From Plecoglossus altivelis (Eukaryota; Chordata; Actinopteri; Osmeriformes; Plecoglossidae): a DNA stretch of 64,000 nt. The translations under genes and the position numbers were made by a program. The stretch is from NCBI GenBank assembly GCA_036571765.1, contig BROE01000010.1, positions 10,729,313-10,793,312 of the forward strand. The letters are read 5' to 3'. Positions 38,268-50,568 of this stretch are shown piece by piece (the first letter of the stretch is position 1; the number at the start of each line of letters is the position of its first letter). The notes below the pieces were generated by a model, which was given only the letters and a program-made list of their open reading frames with translations, ran no database searches and was not told the DNA's origin.

Positions 38268-39395
38268 GCCCTGTTAAGACTGTGGGATCGCCAGCCGGTT
38301 TCCCAGACAGCGGCCGTGTTTTGGGGTCCGTCCCTAATGTGGTCTCCAAAATAAGGCTCGGATTTTGGTAGTTCAGCTATTTTGGCTGCCCCATTGGTTA
38401 CGAGTGCTACTGAGGCCGCTCTCAGACGGTCGTTTGGAATCTCAACCGTACTTCGGACGGGGCCGATCTGAACCTAAACGACTGAACCGCAACCCTCTTT
38501 TCATCAGGTCCTGACCGCTTCAACGACAACATCGAGCACATGATCGGTTACCGGCCCTTGCCCGCTTTCAAGTTGTGTTGGCGCTACCTGACCCCTGCTG
38601 TGTGCACAGTGAGTGACCTTTGAACCCCCCCCTCCCCCTTCCTGTGAGGTGATGCGCCCTGCTGTGACTCACCGGCTTCTCTTCAGTTGAGGGATGTTTA
38701 CCTCCAGGTGACTGACAGCTCGGTCAAACATGTGGTATTCAGGGGAGTGCATTTTAGACCAAGAAGGACACCCATGATCCAGTTATGTGTTAGTTGTACT
38801 TGCTGTCATCTTCACCTGTCTCTCCCTCAATCTTACTCATGCATCTTCATCTCTTTTTTTGCTCTCTTGGTTTTTTTCTTATTTCCTTCCTCTCGCTTCC
38901 TCTCTCTCTTCCTCTCTCTCTTCCTCTCTCTCTTCCTCTCTCTCTCTTCCTCTCTCTCTCTCTTCCTCTCTCTGTTCCTCTCTCTCTCTCTCTCTCTCTC
39001 TCCCCTGCTGCCTCTAGGGGACGTTTGTGTTCTCCTTGGTGCGCTGGTCCCCCCTCACCCTGGGCAAGGGTCTGTCCGCCCCTGGCTGGGCCACAGGTCT
39101 GGGCTGGCTCCTCACCTTCTCCTCCGTGTCCCTGCTGCCCCTCTGGGCTCTCTACGCCCTGGCCACCACCCCCGGCACCCTGGCTCAGGTTAGTGCCAAC
39201 ATCAGAGACTGTCCTTCAGTTGGTTAAACCCCAACCCTAACCTTGATCTCTGCATGGCCCCCGCAGCGCATCAAGCACCTGTGCCAGCCGGCTAAAGACT
39301 CCCCCTTGGCACACAGGGATCTCCCCTTCCCCTTCCACCCCAGCATAGCGCTCACCACACACAAACCCAAGGAGCCAATCCCAGATGTCATCTAG
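33437..39395 (+). CDS. SLC6-family Na+/Cl- dependent GABA/taurine-type transporter (GAT2-like), 14 coding exons
   Basis: Twelve-helix plasma-membrane carrier that couples Na+ and Cl- gradients to uptake of GABA, taurine, betaine or a related small molecule. Exons: 33437-33650, 33790-33924, 34860-35000, 35236-35326, 35571-35703, 35938-36072, 36216-36319, 36554-36678, 36807-36919, 37026-37163, 37309-37411, 38508-38608, 39018-39188, 39267-39395. They join in frame to 610 aa (GAT2 is about 600). Visible signatures are TM1 IGLGNVWRFPY with gating Arg61; the extracellular loop 2 cysteine pair C157/C166 with sequons at N158, N173, N177 and N184; TM6 VWMDAGTQVFFSYG (from 284); and Na2-site D395-T396. 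Loop 2 'LPWAHCN' resembles the taurine transporter, while the rest resembles GAT2/BGT1, so the exact orthologue is unclear. Residue 52 is Gln where GAT2, GAT3 and BGT1 have Glu. The ATG follows a splice acceptor at 33405. An in-frame upstream Met at 33299 lies in the preceding intron and was not used. All introns are GT-AG. Confidence 0.95.
33925..34859 (+). other. SLC6 intron 2 with AC repeat at donor end and GT repeat at acceptor end
   Basis: The donor GTACGC runs directly into (AC)n. The acceptor is preceded by TGTGTGTGCGTGCG and then (TG)n up to GCAG, with almost no pyrimidine tract. The two ends are complementary as RNA. The intron also holds the interspersed-repeat fragment at 34445-34560. 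Confidence 0.6.
34445..34560. mobile_element. Fragment of a teleost interspersed repeat (possibly a non-autonomous DNA element)
   Basis: The string beginning CTAGGGGTGTCAAACCCTGG and continuing through 'GGTCCTTAAGGGC' and 'TGTTTCCCTGCTCTAGCACA' resembles a repeat widespread in fish genomes whose usual wording is 'ggtccttgagggcc ... ccctgctccaacaca'. Recognised by pattern only; the family is not certain. Sited in SLC6 intron 2. Confidence 0.45.
37195..37253 (+). repeat. Tandem repeat of about 20 bp in SLC6 intron 10
   Basis: About three copies of a GGCTGGCTGCTYGTCTGGCC-like unit lie between exons 10 and 11. Confidence 0.6.
38890..39010 (+). repeat. CTCTCTTCCT-type pyrimidine repeat before SLC6 exon 13
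   Basis: Irregular (CT)n with regular TTCC interruptions ends seven bases before the CTAG acceptor at 39017 and serves as a very long polypyrimidine tract. Confidence 0.8.
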
Positions 39396-41204
39396 AGACC
39401 ATCAACCCGCCTCCTGGTCAGGGGGAATGGCCAACGATCCAGTCTCCTGGCTGCAGCCAATCAGATGGGAGCGGTGGATCAGCGTGGGGGTTCGTTCAGG
39501 GCTTGTTTCCTGGGAGATCTCATGCCATGGGCATCCCTGGATGGACAATGTGGAGATCTTGACGGTGATGGTCTTAACCCAAGCTCTCTGGCACTGAATA
39601 ACTGCACAGGTCTATGCCAACTGTTGTTCTGAAGCACCGTAGGACTTCAATCTGAAGGGGGGAGGTGACGAGTTGAGGGATGCAGGCAGGGCAGTGATAT
39701 CAGAATACAGTATGTTTTAATGGTCTTTTTTAATCCCAAATTGGGGGAGATGCCTACATGATGTGCATGGCACTGAACTTGAACGGCGATTCAGTTTACT
39801 ACGCGTTGCTTCATTTAAGGGCTGCCTCGTCAATACTAGAGCGAGACAAGCAACAATGTAACAAGAAAATATAACAACGAATCAAAGCGAAGACATCGCT
39901 GCCATGCTGTACATGTACGACTCTTATGCACAGTTTTTCAATCATGCTCATCCATCCAGTATGACGTTAACGGGCTTATAACATGTGACTACGGTCGTTT
40001 TTTTGTTTACAAAGCACTATGGCGTGTACACATTTGAACATGTTCCTTTTTTCATAAACATCTGCATCCAATACTGCGAGTTTGCCGTTTGAGTGTTTTC
40101 GTATCAGACACGGTTTGTGTGAGTCTACGTGGAAGTGTGACAAGCGCTGTGCCTGTGTGCACACTTTGAGTGTGTGTGTTTCCCCACAGAGAGCTCTGTT
40201 GCAGTGGTGTTGGTAGGTAACCTATGACCCATGGGAACAGACGCTGGCCTGGGCTTGTCTGCCTCTGGTTACCACAGCAACCAGTGGCAAGGATGCACTG
40301 GCAGCAAAAAGACCCGTGGGGAAGATAGAGATAAGGAGAGCGGTATCGTTCTGCAAGGGATGTTCACAAAACCCACCGTGCAATCCCATAAACAAACATT
40401 ATTGTCATTCATATTATCTCCCTGGTATCTGAAGATTGGGTTTTCCATCCCTGCGGGTATTAGCGGTTCATTATGCATGAGAGGGAGAGCGACAGTAAAG
40501 AGGGAGAGAGAGGGGGGAGAACGGGCGAGCGTGAGTAAAAGAGTGAGTCACGGAGATGAAGAGAGTGCTGGGAGAACACTGACACCACCACTTAGCCAAC
40601 TGCTTATGTAAAAGGCTCCTGTGCCAATTAGCTGTATTGGACTCCTCAGGCAAGCGAGCGCGGATCTGGGGCTGGGTTAGAAGCACGTGGCTTCACACGC
40701 GCGCCATGCTTACTATGGGACAGCACGTGGGATCCTCCTCTGTGCAATTGTGTGTGTGTGTGTGTGTGCGTGTGCGTGCGTGTGTGTGTGTTCGTTGAGG
40801 GGGTGGTGGTTTATACCCATATGGTTGCCTGGCATACTTCTCGGTTTCAGATGATCAGGATTATACATGATCCAATGGTTGTGTGTACGTGTGTGAGAGA
40901 GAGACAGCGGGAGGGAGGGGAAAAACATCGTTGGATATGTGGAGCTGCTGCGTGTGAGTGTGCATGCTTGTGTTCATGCATGTTTTCTAAATCCCACCTA
41001 CATCCCTGTGCATTTGATCCTATATCGTCAAAGTGCGCTTGCTTCTGGAAATGCTGCAGAGCAAACGGCGGAGGGGAATTTCAGCCTTTTTTTACACAAC
41101 CTTGTATCCTTTCTGAGGGCTCTGTCTTTCTATCGAAACTCGTCATGGATTTCCTTCTTTTAACAAGACAGAAGCACACAACGTCTTTACCATCATCCTG
41201 CTGT

Positions 41205-41242
<38 letters not shown>

Positions 41243-42023
41243 TCGGTGTCTCCTGACGGCTCCCACCATGGTGGTTCCACTCATCGCCGGTTCTTCCCCC
41301 TCGGTCTGAACCCAACACCGGCGTCTCTCCGCAGCCCAGGTCCTGGAGCCTCTCACATCACACTGTCCTGTACACACACCCTGCAGACCAAGGGTCAGCT
41401 AGAGTACCCCCACCACCACCCCCCTCTCTCCAAAACACACACACACGCACACGTCCCGTATAAACACACATCCTGTACGTCCGCGCACACAGAGATACTG
41501 TAAACTTCACATGCTGCTCGCACACAGAGGGAAGTGTATTGCCGGAACATACTGTATGTGGACTGAGGAGGCTGCAGTGAAGTAGAGGTGTCTCCATGTG
41601 AGTTAAGGACTGACGGTTTGGTGAGAGAAAGAAGTACCTCTTGCGTAACCCTGGTTGCTTTGGACATCGCTTGGCCCGGTTACCGGATACGCTCACCAGG
41701 GGGTTTACCTCAACAGGTGCCGTTGACCTGCCCTCGCAGGCTGAAAGCTTCGCACGGCATCGTCGGAATGGGCCGCGGCGTGACAGGAGGAGTCGGCGTT
41801 GGGCGTGCGGATCGAACCGTCGGGGGCCGCGAGGCTGGAGGAGAGGCTTATGGAGGCTGGAGGAGAGGCTTATAACTGTCAGCACACAGTGTTCTGTTTG
41901 GCCCCACGCTCTCAGAGTCCACCCACTCCCCCTCTCCCAGTGTACTACGCCACATAAACTGTCACGTAGAGCTGGATTAGTCCGTCGTGGAGGTGGATGT
42001 CCTCCTACTCTGCCTCTGAATGT

Positions 42024-42027
<4 letters not shown>

Positions 42028-42091
<64 letters not shown>
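42028..42091. repeat. (GT)n microsatellite, about 32 units
   Basis: Uninterrupted TG/GT dinucleotide run between SLC6 and adamts5; one of the longest pure arrays in the window. Confidence 0.98.
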
Positions 42092-43040
42092 GACTTGGAG
42101 TCAGGGAGGAGGGTTCCCACTTGTCTATGTCCCTGTCACTGACTCATGGCACTTGATGGGCCCCAGGAGGGTGTTTATGTCGGTGAGTCAGCATCAGCAA
42201 ACAGACCCAGCGCGAGGAACGCGAAGGAATCGATGCGCTATGAAATACCCAGATGGCACGGCGGCCGAGAGAGGTGGGGGGAAGCAGGGGGGGGGGGGGG
42301 AGGTCAGTTTGGCATGGCTGCCCCCTCCCTTGAAACACACCAGAAGAACCTTTCCTGCCTCTCGCTTTCACGAAAATCCAACGAAACGGGAGAAGTCACA
42401 GCAGCCTCCAGAGTGTTGTTCCTCTCCTTGATCCTCTGTCGAGGCAGCCCCGAGTGTGTCCCCACACCTCCAGCGGTGCACTCCTCTGCCTTCTCTGCAA
42501 CACGCCTGCTTGTGTGACACTCCCTTTCTCTTTCCCCAGCGCTGGCACTCACATACAGTCAAGAAACTGTGAGCTCTATTCTGGAAAAGCTATAAATTAT
42601 CTATTTCCCCACAATTGTAAAAAACTCTGCAGACAGACACTCTCTGGGCACTTTATAGTTTGGTCTTAAATAATTCAATCCAACTCCTATTCAACTTAAA
42701 ATAAGACACACGTGTTTAATAGAACCGTTATTCAAATGTTGGGATGATTCTTACTCGAGCTATAGAGCATCGCCTGTGTGAGTGGGTGTTGTTGTTGATG
42801 TTGTGGTGGCTTGGATCATTATGTCACGGTTGAATGGCATGACCTGCAATAGTCCCACAGTGCCGAGTGAATGCCAAGCTCTGGCACTCAATGGTCGGTT
42901 TTCTGTGAACCAAGTAGCCGCGGGGGCTATAGCGTGGCTCTGGGTATCAATAGAGCCGGACGCTTTTTTTCCGTCTCTGTCTCACCAAAACACGAGCGTA
43001 TTTTTATGTCACACTGAATAAAAATGCGTCTCTTCTCTTT

Positions 43041-43052
43041 CGCGCGCGCGCG
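43041..43052. repeat. (CG)6 alternating tract
   Basis: CGCGCGCGCGCG about 600 bp upstream of the adamts5 ATG; potential Z-DNA and a CpG cluster. Confidence 0.9.
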
Positions 43053-43671
43053 CACACTCACGGACTGCATGCACGCGCGGCCACAGCATCCTCTTCACTT
43101 GCTGTCAAAACACAGACGGTTCCAAGAAGCCTTGTAGGATAAAGTAGTGGATGAATTCTGGTCTCCTCTCAGGTTACCTCTCCTCTTTGCGTCTCGGCGC
43201 CGGGATAGGACCATGGAGTTCAGTTGAGTGGGTGAAGAGATTAGGTTTCCTAATCTCGACTTGACTTATTGGCTTTGATTTCGGCAGACACGAGACCGCA
43301 GTGTAAGAGAGAGAGAGAGCGAGAGTTAGAGAGAGAGAAAGAGAGAGAGAGTAGGGGGTGGAGTGGCGAGTGAGCGCAAAGGGGCCGGACTTTTTCTCTC
43401 TGGTGCTATTAAGAGGAAACTTTGTGTTTTGTTCTCCAAGTTCAGCTCAGTGCTCTAGCCTATAGTGTTCTCTTGTCTGCAATTCTCGCTCTTTTATGTT
43501 CTCCAGTTCCTGCATTTTCCAGTGGGGTTTAATACTTTGGTGTGGACGCCGAGACGATGCGCTGTCAAACAGGACCTGTTCTCAAAGTTTTCATAACTCG
43601 CTCTACCTTCCCATGGTAGTTTTAGTCGGAATATAAATGCTTGACAGTGCACGACTCGTGTTGGGTTAAAG

Positions 43672-46600
43672 ATGACCTGCTTCTTTTGTGCTTTCACTGG
43701 GGTCATGATGGGGGTTCGTATTCTTTTGCTGTGCGTTTTGGAGTTGAACGCAGCCAACGCTGTACTTGCCGCCGGTGTCTTTTCTGTTGGAGCCCTCGGT
43801 CCACCTGCAAACGACTCGCTTCTCACACCTGCCCGACGGAAAGAGGGTGTAGTGCGAACAATTGACCGGATTTACCATGGGGGTGGGAAAGTTGGTTACC
43901 TTGTGTACTTGGACGGAAGACGATTTCAGTTGGACATGGAGAGAGATGAGTCCGTCTTATCACATCACTTTAATCCTAAATATGTTTTAGCACTAATGGG
44001 GGGCGGTGAGGCTTCTGCGCCTCTGCACAGGGAATGTGTTTACCGTGGGACTGTGGACTCCAACCCTGAATCCCTGGCCGTTTTTAGCCTCTGTGGTGGA
44101 GGTCTGGAGGGCTTTTTTGCAGTAAAACATGCTCGTTACACCATCACACCACTCATCAGAGCGAAGGGACACGAAAATGACGTGCGAGTGATGGAAGACA
44201 AGGACGCAGACAGCGCGCTCCACTTATTCACGAAGGAGAGCTTCAGCTTTGAAGCCATGCCAGTGCGCGAAAGCTGCGGGACGCGGGAAGGGCGCCGACA
44301 CAGGGATGCTTCGGAGAAACGGCGACGTATGGGCCGGGGGAAAGGCAAACGCGAGCGCAGCGGCCTCGCTAATGAGGATGAAGTCCACAACGTGGCTCAT
44401 GGACGGAAATGGTGGACGCGGTTTGACAAACCGGCTTCACAAATCGTAGGTAACCGGCGCAAGAGGTCAGTGTCCCGCGCCAGACATGTGGAACTCCTCC
44501 TAGTCGCGGACGAATCCATGGCCAAGAAATATGGCAAGGACCTGCATCACTATCTACTAACATTGGCGTCCATCGCCTCCAAGCTGTACGGTCACGCCAG
44601 CATCGAAAACCCCATCCGTCTCACCGTGGTGAAGGTGGCCACGGTAACGGAGAAAGAGAAGGGGCTGGAGGTGTCCAAGAACGCGGCTGCCACGCTCAAG
44701 AGCTTCTGCAAGTGGCAGAATCAGCAAAACCCGCTCGATGACGACCACCAGCACCACCACGATGCCGCCATCCTCTTCACCAGGCAGGTAAACAAACAAC
44801 GCCATGACCGGAGTGCTGCTCCCTTCCATCTCTCACCTGGTAGACTCACTCACAGGGGAACCGGGTCCGTTTCTCCCACGCATCGGACGCGAGTGCATAA
44901 CGCAGTGGTGTCGTGCCAAGTATGACATCAGTGTTCATTTTTAGTTCTTAAGAGCAGGCTTAAGCCTGGTTTTAGATGTTTTCCAGTGCAGGTGCGTAAT
45001 TTAAATTTCAAGACCGTGAGGCTACCTTGTGCTTTTTTGTCTCTCGTTCTCTCGATCTTTCTCTCCGCCTCTATAACTCCATCTGTGTTTGTGTGGGTAC
45101 TTGCGCGTGTCCTTGACACGCATAAAACAGTATTCCCTGCGCTTGTGTTTTTCTGGGCAGCCTCCTCTATCTCTCTCTCCCCCTCCCAGTCCCTTGACAA
45201 CCAAGTCTCGAGTCAATGTGATCTCTCGCGCCGGCGCGGTGCACGCACATTCCTCTCAGGGTCGCAGGATGTAGTCGAAATCAGCTGCTGGTTTCGAATA
45301 TTTTCTCAACCAGAAGCCATACAGGGAGCCAGAACTTTTCCCTCCCCACCCCATATCCTTCTCTCCTCCACATTTTTGTAGAATGACTTTTCCACCCCAT
45401 GTCAGCTGGGATAGAACTGTCATAAAAACAAATAGGTCCACCCTGTGAAAGGTTCTCGGTTTACCTAGACCGCACTCATCCAGCTTGCCTCGTCCCGTTC
45501 CTCATCCAGAAAGCCGCAACAGCAGCAACAAAGCCTGGTGCGTTCTCCGCACCCTCTGGTGTGGTTTTTTTTGGCGGCCAGCTTCGGTGGACGTGTCAGA
45601 TGTCTTGCCTTGAGTTGCGGTGGGTGAAAGTCATGCAAGGTCTTGTTTTCGAGGAGATTAGGCCGACATCATACCAGGGTTAACAGCGGAGGGCGGAGGT
45701 TGGTGCATGTGCGTGTGTGGGGGCATTCCTTGTTTGGAGGTGGGCGGGAGGTGGGCGGGAGGTGGCATACCTCTTGCATTGCATCAATCTTGGCGTCCAG
45801 CATGTCAGCTTAGCGCCGCTCTGACATACCCAAGGTGGGCAGGAGGACGCCTCTCTCCTTCTCCCTGCCAGCGTCTCTGTAACGAACCGTGGCGAAGGCT
45901 CTTCCTGGCAGCATCGCCCCTTCCTTTCCACCTGCAGGGGGTTCGACCGGGCCCTGTTTGGCAGGGCCTCCGCACGCACAGCGCAAACTGGCACCACCGA
46001 GGGCATGACGCAGCGTTCGCCACGCCCGTGGGTCGTGTGGTGGAGCGCGTCCAGCAAGGTAGGCAAGAGGTCGTGACTAACCTACCCCCATACTGACCCC
46101 CAGGGTGGAATGCGGAAGGCGAAGCCAGCCCTCCTCTCAGCTTCCCCATCTCCTCCATCACTGCCGCGAGACAGATCACCTCCCCTAGTGTCCTCCTTCT
46201 GTACCATCCAGAAAACAAGCGCCGGATGAATGCTCATCCAGTCCATCAACATGGACGACGGTGGACCATTGTGGGCTACTTGGTCCCAGTGAGTCAGACT
46301 GGCCATTGTTAGAGAGGGGAGAGGGCAACTGAGTTTCAGGGAACTTGGTTCTTTGTGGTCGGGTCCAATTAAGCGGGCAGCTCCAACACCCCCGGGCCCT
46401 GGATGAGATGACCCGTGCTCCGTTGTCACCAGGCTCTGTGCATACCACACCAGGACAGAACAACGGCTACATTGAGCCTGTGGTCGTATGTTGGTGTGTG
46501 TGTGGGGGAGTGTGTGTGTGATCATTAGATGTTACGTCACACAAGTGTCCGGACGCATGGCTGCTCTCTGTGTTGCGGACAAAGCCTTACTGTACAGACA

Positions 46601-46677
46601 GAGGAGTTCTCCTCTGTCAGAGAGAGGGAGAGAGAGAGAGAGGGAGATAGAGAGGGAAAGAGAGAGAGAGAGAGGGG

Positions 46678-46739
<62 letters not shown>

Positions 46740-48435
46740 AAGGGAGAGAGGGAACGGGGATGGCACATGCAGACAGAACCCAGGAGGAAAAGCAACAAAA
46801 TGATCCCAGTTTTTATTAGGATATCAACAACCGGCTCTGCCGTTCTGTTTTCCTTCATCAAGCCAAACTTAGAAAGGTTCTTAAATGTAATACACAGATA
46901 ACCAATTTCTCTGGGAGATGTTCTCCTCTTAATCCGGGACTAAAGTGCAATTTTGCAAGGACTGCCTGTCTCCCTTGAGTTGGCTTCGTGGTCAAGAACT
47001 ACATCCCCCTCAGTTGGTCTTTGAAACAAGTCCAATAAGATCCACTTAGCCAGGTCAAATGCATGACACATACCTCAACACAAGGCACTTCCTGTATTTA
47101 AGTAGTTGGACCGTCGTCTACAGTAAGCGTCTTGTCTGCAGACATCATCTCGTGGGCTTGGTTGACGCTGTCTCGGGGGCGTTGTAAGGTAAAGGAGGAG
47201 GGGCAAACACGTGAGAGCGGGTGTGTTCGGGGGGAGCAGGGAGCGGGTCCGATGTGCTTTGCTATGCTTGTCTCAGTGCTCCTCTCCTTTGCCTTGCTCT
47301 CGTGTTTGTTAGGAGAGTGTGCGAGAGATGATGTGTGTTTGAGAGTGCTGAGAGAGATGTGTGTTTTCGGTCTTCTTGTTTGCCTGTGGTGTGCGGTTAA
47401 TGTGTGTGCGTGTGTGTGTGTGTGTGTGTGTGCGTGTGTGCAATACCATACCCTCGCTTTTCCTGCTTCCTCTGTTTGTTATGACAGATCTCTGCGTTTC
47501 GCACATTCTATATTTCATCCCACTACATTGACAGCCTGCAGAAAATTTGCAGATGTAACTTTCAGCCAATGAGGCCCAAGGGACACGCTGGAGACAGCCT
47601 CTAACCTACCACGGCTGCTCGGCAACAGCATGTGATTGGCCATCCTCAAAAGTTCACAAGACAAGAGTGACTGTACATCGTGTTACAGTATTCACGTGTG
47701 AATGTTTGGGTGTCTGCAGATTTGAGTGTAGGCTGTCAGTGTGTCATTGCCATGCCGTATATGTCAGAAGGTTTATACATTGTAGAGTTACTGAAATAGC
47801 CTAACCAGGAGTCACTCTTAGCTGTGTGGACCTGTCAATCATGTCACACAGGCTCGCCATTGGGTAATATCTGGTTACCTGTCTTTTGATTGGCAGCTTG
47901 TTGTGAAGAGTCTGTCTCGCTGTTTCCATTATTACATGAGAGGGTTCATGTCCAACCACAGAGGTTCCCTCCCAAAGGGGGATATAGAGAGAGAGAGAGT
48001 GTGTGTGTATGTGTCTGTGTTTGTGTGTGTATACATGTATGAGTGTGTGATTGACACAAGACTTTACTCAGAGTGGCAGCATGTTTTTCTTACTCATTGA
48101 AGGTGTGTTCCCATGTTTGACCCAAACTGAGACGCGTACACTCTCACGCGCACGCAGTCTGCACCTCTCATCGTCTACTGACCTACATAGACCGCCACCT
48201 GTGCTCCCGTGTTGATCCTCCCGATATTTCTAGACCTCCCTGTTCCCTCCATTCTTTCCTCCCCTCCTTTCATTTCCTCCATCTCTCCCCCGGTGTCTAA
48301 TTCCATAACTTATTTCTCTTTCCTCCTCCCTCCCGCCCTGCCATCCCTTCATCTCTCCGTCCCTCCCATCCTCTCTGGCTCCCCCTTTCATACATCTGTG
48401 TAAGGTCTCAGAATAAAAACAACTCTGACCAGCTG

Positions 48436-48488
<53 letters not shown>

Positions 48489-50531
48489 GTGAGAGAGAAA
48501 GGGTGAGAGAGAAAGAAAAAGGGGGAGAGAGGGGGGGAGAGAGAGAGAGAGAGAGAATCTGACCACAGGTTGACCAACACTTCTGTTCGAGTGAGAGGTG
48601 CAGCAATATAGATAGACAAAGGAACAGAAAGAGCCAAATAATGAAAACCTCCAGAGTAGAACACCCAACCAGTGTGTGTGGTTTGCTGAAGGAGTCCAAA
48701 TGCCTGAAGCCTCACTCCATCATTGGCACAAGCAGAAACTAGCAGGGCTCCACAGAGCACCCCAGCCAAAAATCTTTTGACAGTTCGGTGTTTGCTTTTC
48801 TCTTTGTCTTGATGGTGTCGGCCCCACCCCGCACTAACTGGCCTGCACTGACGTTCCTGTCCGCTGCTGTCTAGTGGGTGAGAGGGTTTCCTCCTGTTGG
48901 GTCATGGGTTTGAGGTCCAGAACAGAGACGGGTTTGTTCCTAAAGTCTTCCGACGTAAACACACACCCCAAAGAGACTCACACAGGCCCCATAGAAACAC
49001 GCACAGCCCAGAGAGACGCACACAGCCCAGAGAGACACACACAGCCCAGAGAGACACACACAGCCCAGCGGGCCTGTCAGCACCACTTAACATGAGGATT
49101 CATCCTGTCCCAAGGGTGTGTGTGTGTATTAAAGACCAAAAGTGCACATGTGTATGTGTATGAGACTAAGCAGGCACTCGTGTGTTTGAGTGTGTGCATG
49201 TGTCTGTGCGATCCCGCAGAGACACAGCCGGTGATTGACTGATTGATTCCTGTGTGGAGCTGGCCAGTCAGGGCCCCTAGTGGCCCATGTGTATGGATCT
49301 GTGTGGGAGTTGGCGAATAGATCAATACCCACAACCCTCTGTAACCCTGGCAAAAAAAGGGGGAGCGGAGAGAGACAGAGAGAGACAAAGAGAGAAAGCA
49401 TATCCAAGGAAGTGAGAGAAGACATTTGAGAATGCCAAAGAATGCTTTCTGTGTTTGTGTGTGTGTGTGCCGCCAAGTCACTCTTATTTGCATACATCTC
49501 CGCAGGACTTATGTGGGCACCACTCGTGCGACACACTAGGCATGGCCGACGTTGGCACCATCTGCTCGCCAGAGAGAAGCTGTGCTGTTATCGAGGATGA
49601 CGGTCTCCACGCCGCTTTCACCGTGGCACACGAGATTGGTAGGCAAACATCATGCACCTTGCTCACACACACACACACACACTCTCACACATACAAACAT
49701 CCTCGCTTTCTTCATACACGCATACAGACCAGCATGCATGCTGTACTTAACATACACTTGAACTTAACCACCCCAAAACACCACATCCTTTCTTAGTCTC
49801 CTTGTCGAACTCACACGTACGTACCGACCTTCATCGTGTGTTCCTCCTCCACCAGGTCACTTGCTGGGCCTCTCCCACGACGACTCCAAGTTCTGCGAGG
49901 AGCGGTTCGGTGCCAGCGGAGACAAGCGCCTCATGTCATCCATCTTGACGTCCATCGACGCGTCCAAGCCCTGGAGCCGCTGCACCTCCTCCACCATCAC
50001 CGACTTCTTCGACGACGGCAACGGTAGGCAGGGAAGGAGGAGAGCAGGAGGAGGGAAGAGGAGGGAGCGTAAGGAGTGCATGGAAGGCGGGGGGGAGGGT
50101 GGAGATGACGAGCGGTCGATCGATTCGTTGTGAAGTGTTTTCAAGGTCAGGTTACTGTCGATATCAGGTTCAGCGAGACCTCGCGTGTCTGGTTCGCGTA
50201 AGATATCTGTAACTGTGTTTACATCATGACTGTTTCTTCATCCGCTGAAGAATACTGGCTTGGTTTTGTAGCTCTGGCAGCAGTCCATTCAAGCTGTCAG
50301 TGTTGTGTCTCTGTCACCTAAGTGACAGACTGGGAGTTCTGCTAAGCTGACAGAGCGCGATAAACCACTTTACCAGACAGCACACAACACTGTATGTCAG
50401 GGTAAACAATTTACTGTCTGCGAATAAAAGTGATCTTTTCATCACTCTTCTGTCTTCATCTCTCCATCATTCCTTCTTTTCTGTCTCTGTGTTCCTCTCT
50501 CTCTCAATCCTCTGACTCTTCCATACTTCCA

Positions 50532-50568
<37 letters not shown>

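Larger units (their letters stand above)
39396..43671. other. Gene-free stretch between SLC6 and adamts5 (SLC6 3' UTR, adamts5 promoter side)
   Basis: The proximal part must hold the SLC6 3' UTR, but no canonical AATAAA was found in its first kilobase, so its end is undefined. The rest holds (GT)n at 40749-40790, (AC)n near 41207-41240, a 64-nt (GT)n at 42028-42091, G14 at 42287-42300, (CG)6 at 43041-43052 and a GA tract at 43305-43352. TATAAA at 43632-43637 sits only 35 nt before the adamts5 ATG, which is close for a TATA box. No coding exon recognised. Confidence 0.6.
44788..49505 (+). other. adamts5: adamts5 intron 1 (4.7 kb)
   Basis: Separates the prodomain/N-terminal catalytic exon from the rest of the protease. 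It holds GA arrays at 46621-46755 and 48436-48557, a (GT)n run at 47400-47442, a 19-bp tandem repeat at 48972-49069 and a GC-rich patch at about 45700-46080 that is open in several frames but shows no recognisable protein. As the largest intron of the gene it is the likeliest place for intronic enhancers; none could be identified. Confidence 0.7.

Noticed and set aside
41358..41885. 175-codon minus-strand open frame between SLC6 and adamts5
   Set aside because: No recognisable family; it covers an AC-rich run and has no matching exon structure.
43017..43022. AATAAA as the SLC6 polyadenylation signal
   Set aside because: 3.6 kb after the stop codon with several intervening repeat arrays; too far to assign without transcript data.
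45680..46218. Open frames on both strands in adamts5 intron 1
   Set aside because: GC-rich stretch open in several frames at once, no family similarity, no convincing splice-site pair in any one frame.
48230..48769. 180-codon minus-strand open frame in adamts5 intron 1
   Set aside because: Much of it is the complement of GA repeats giving Ser-Leu repeats; no protein-like content.
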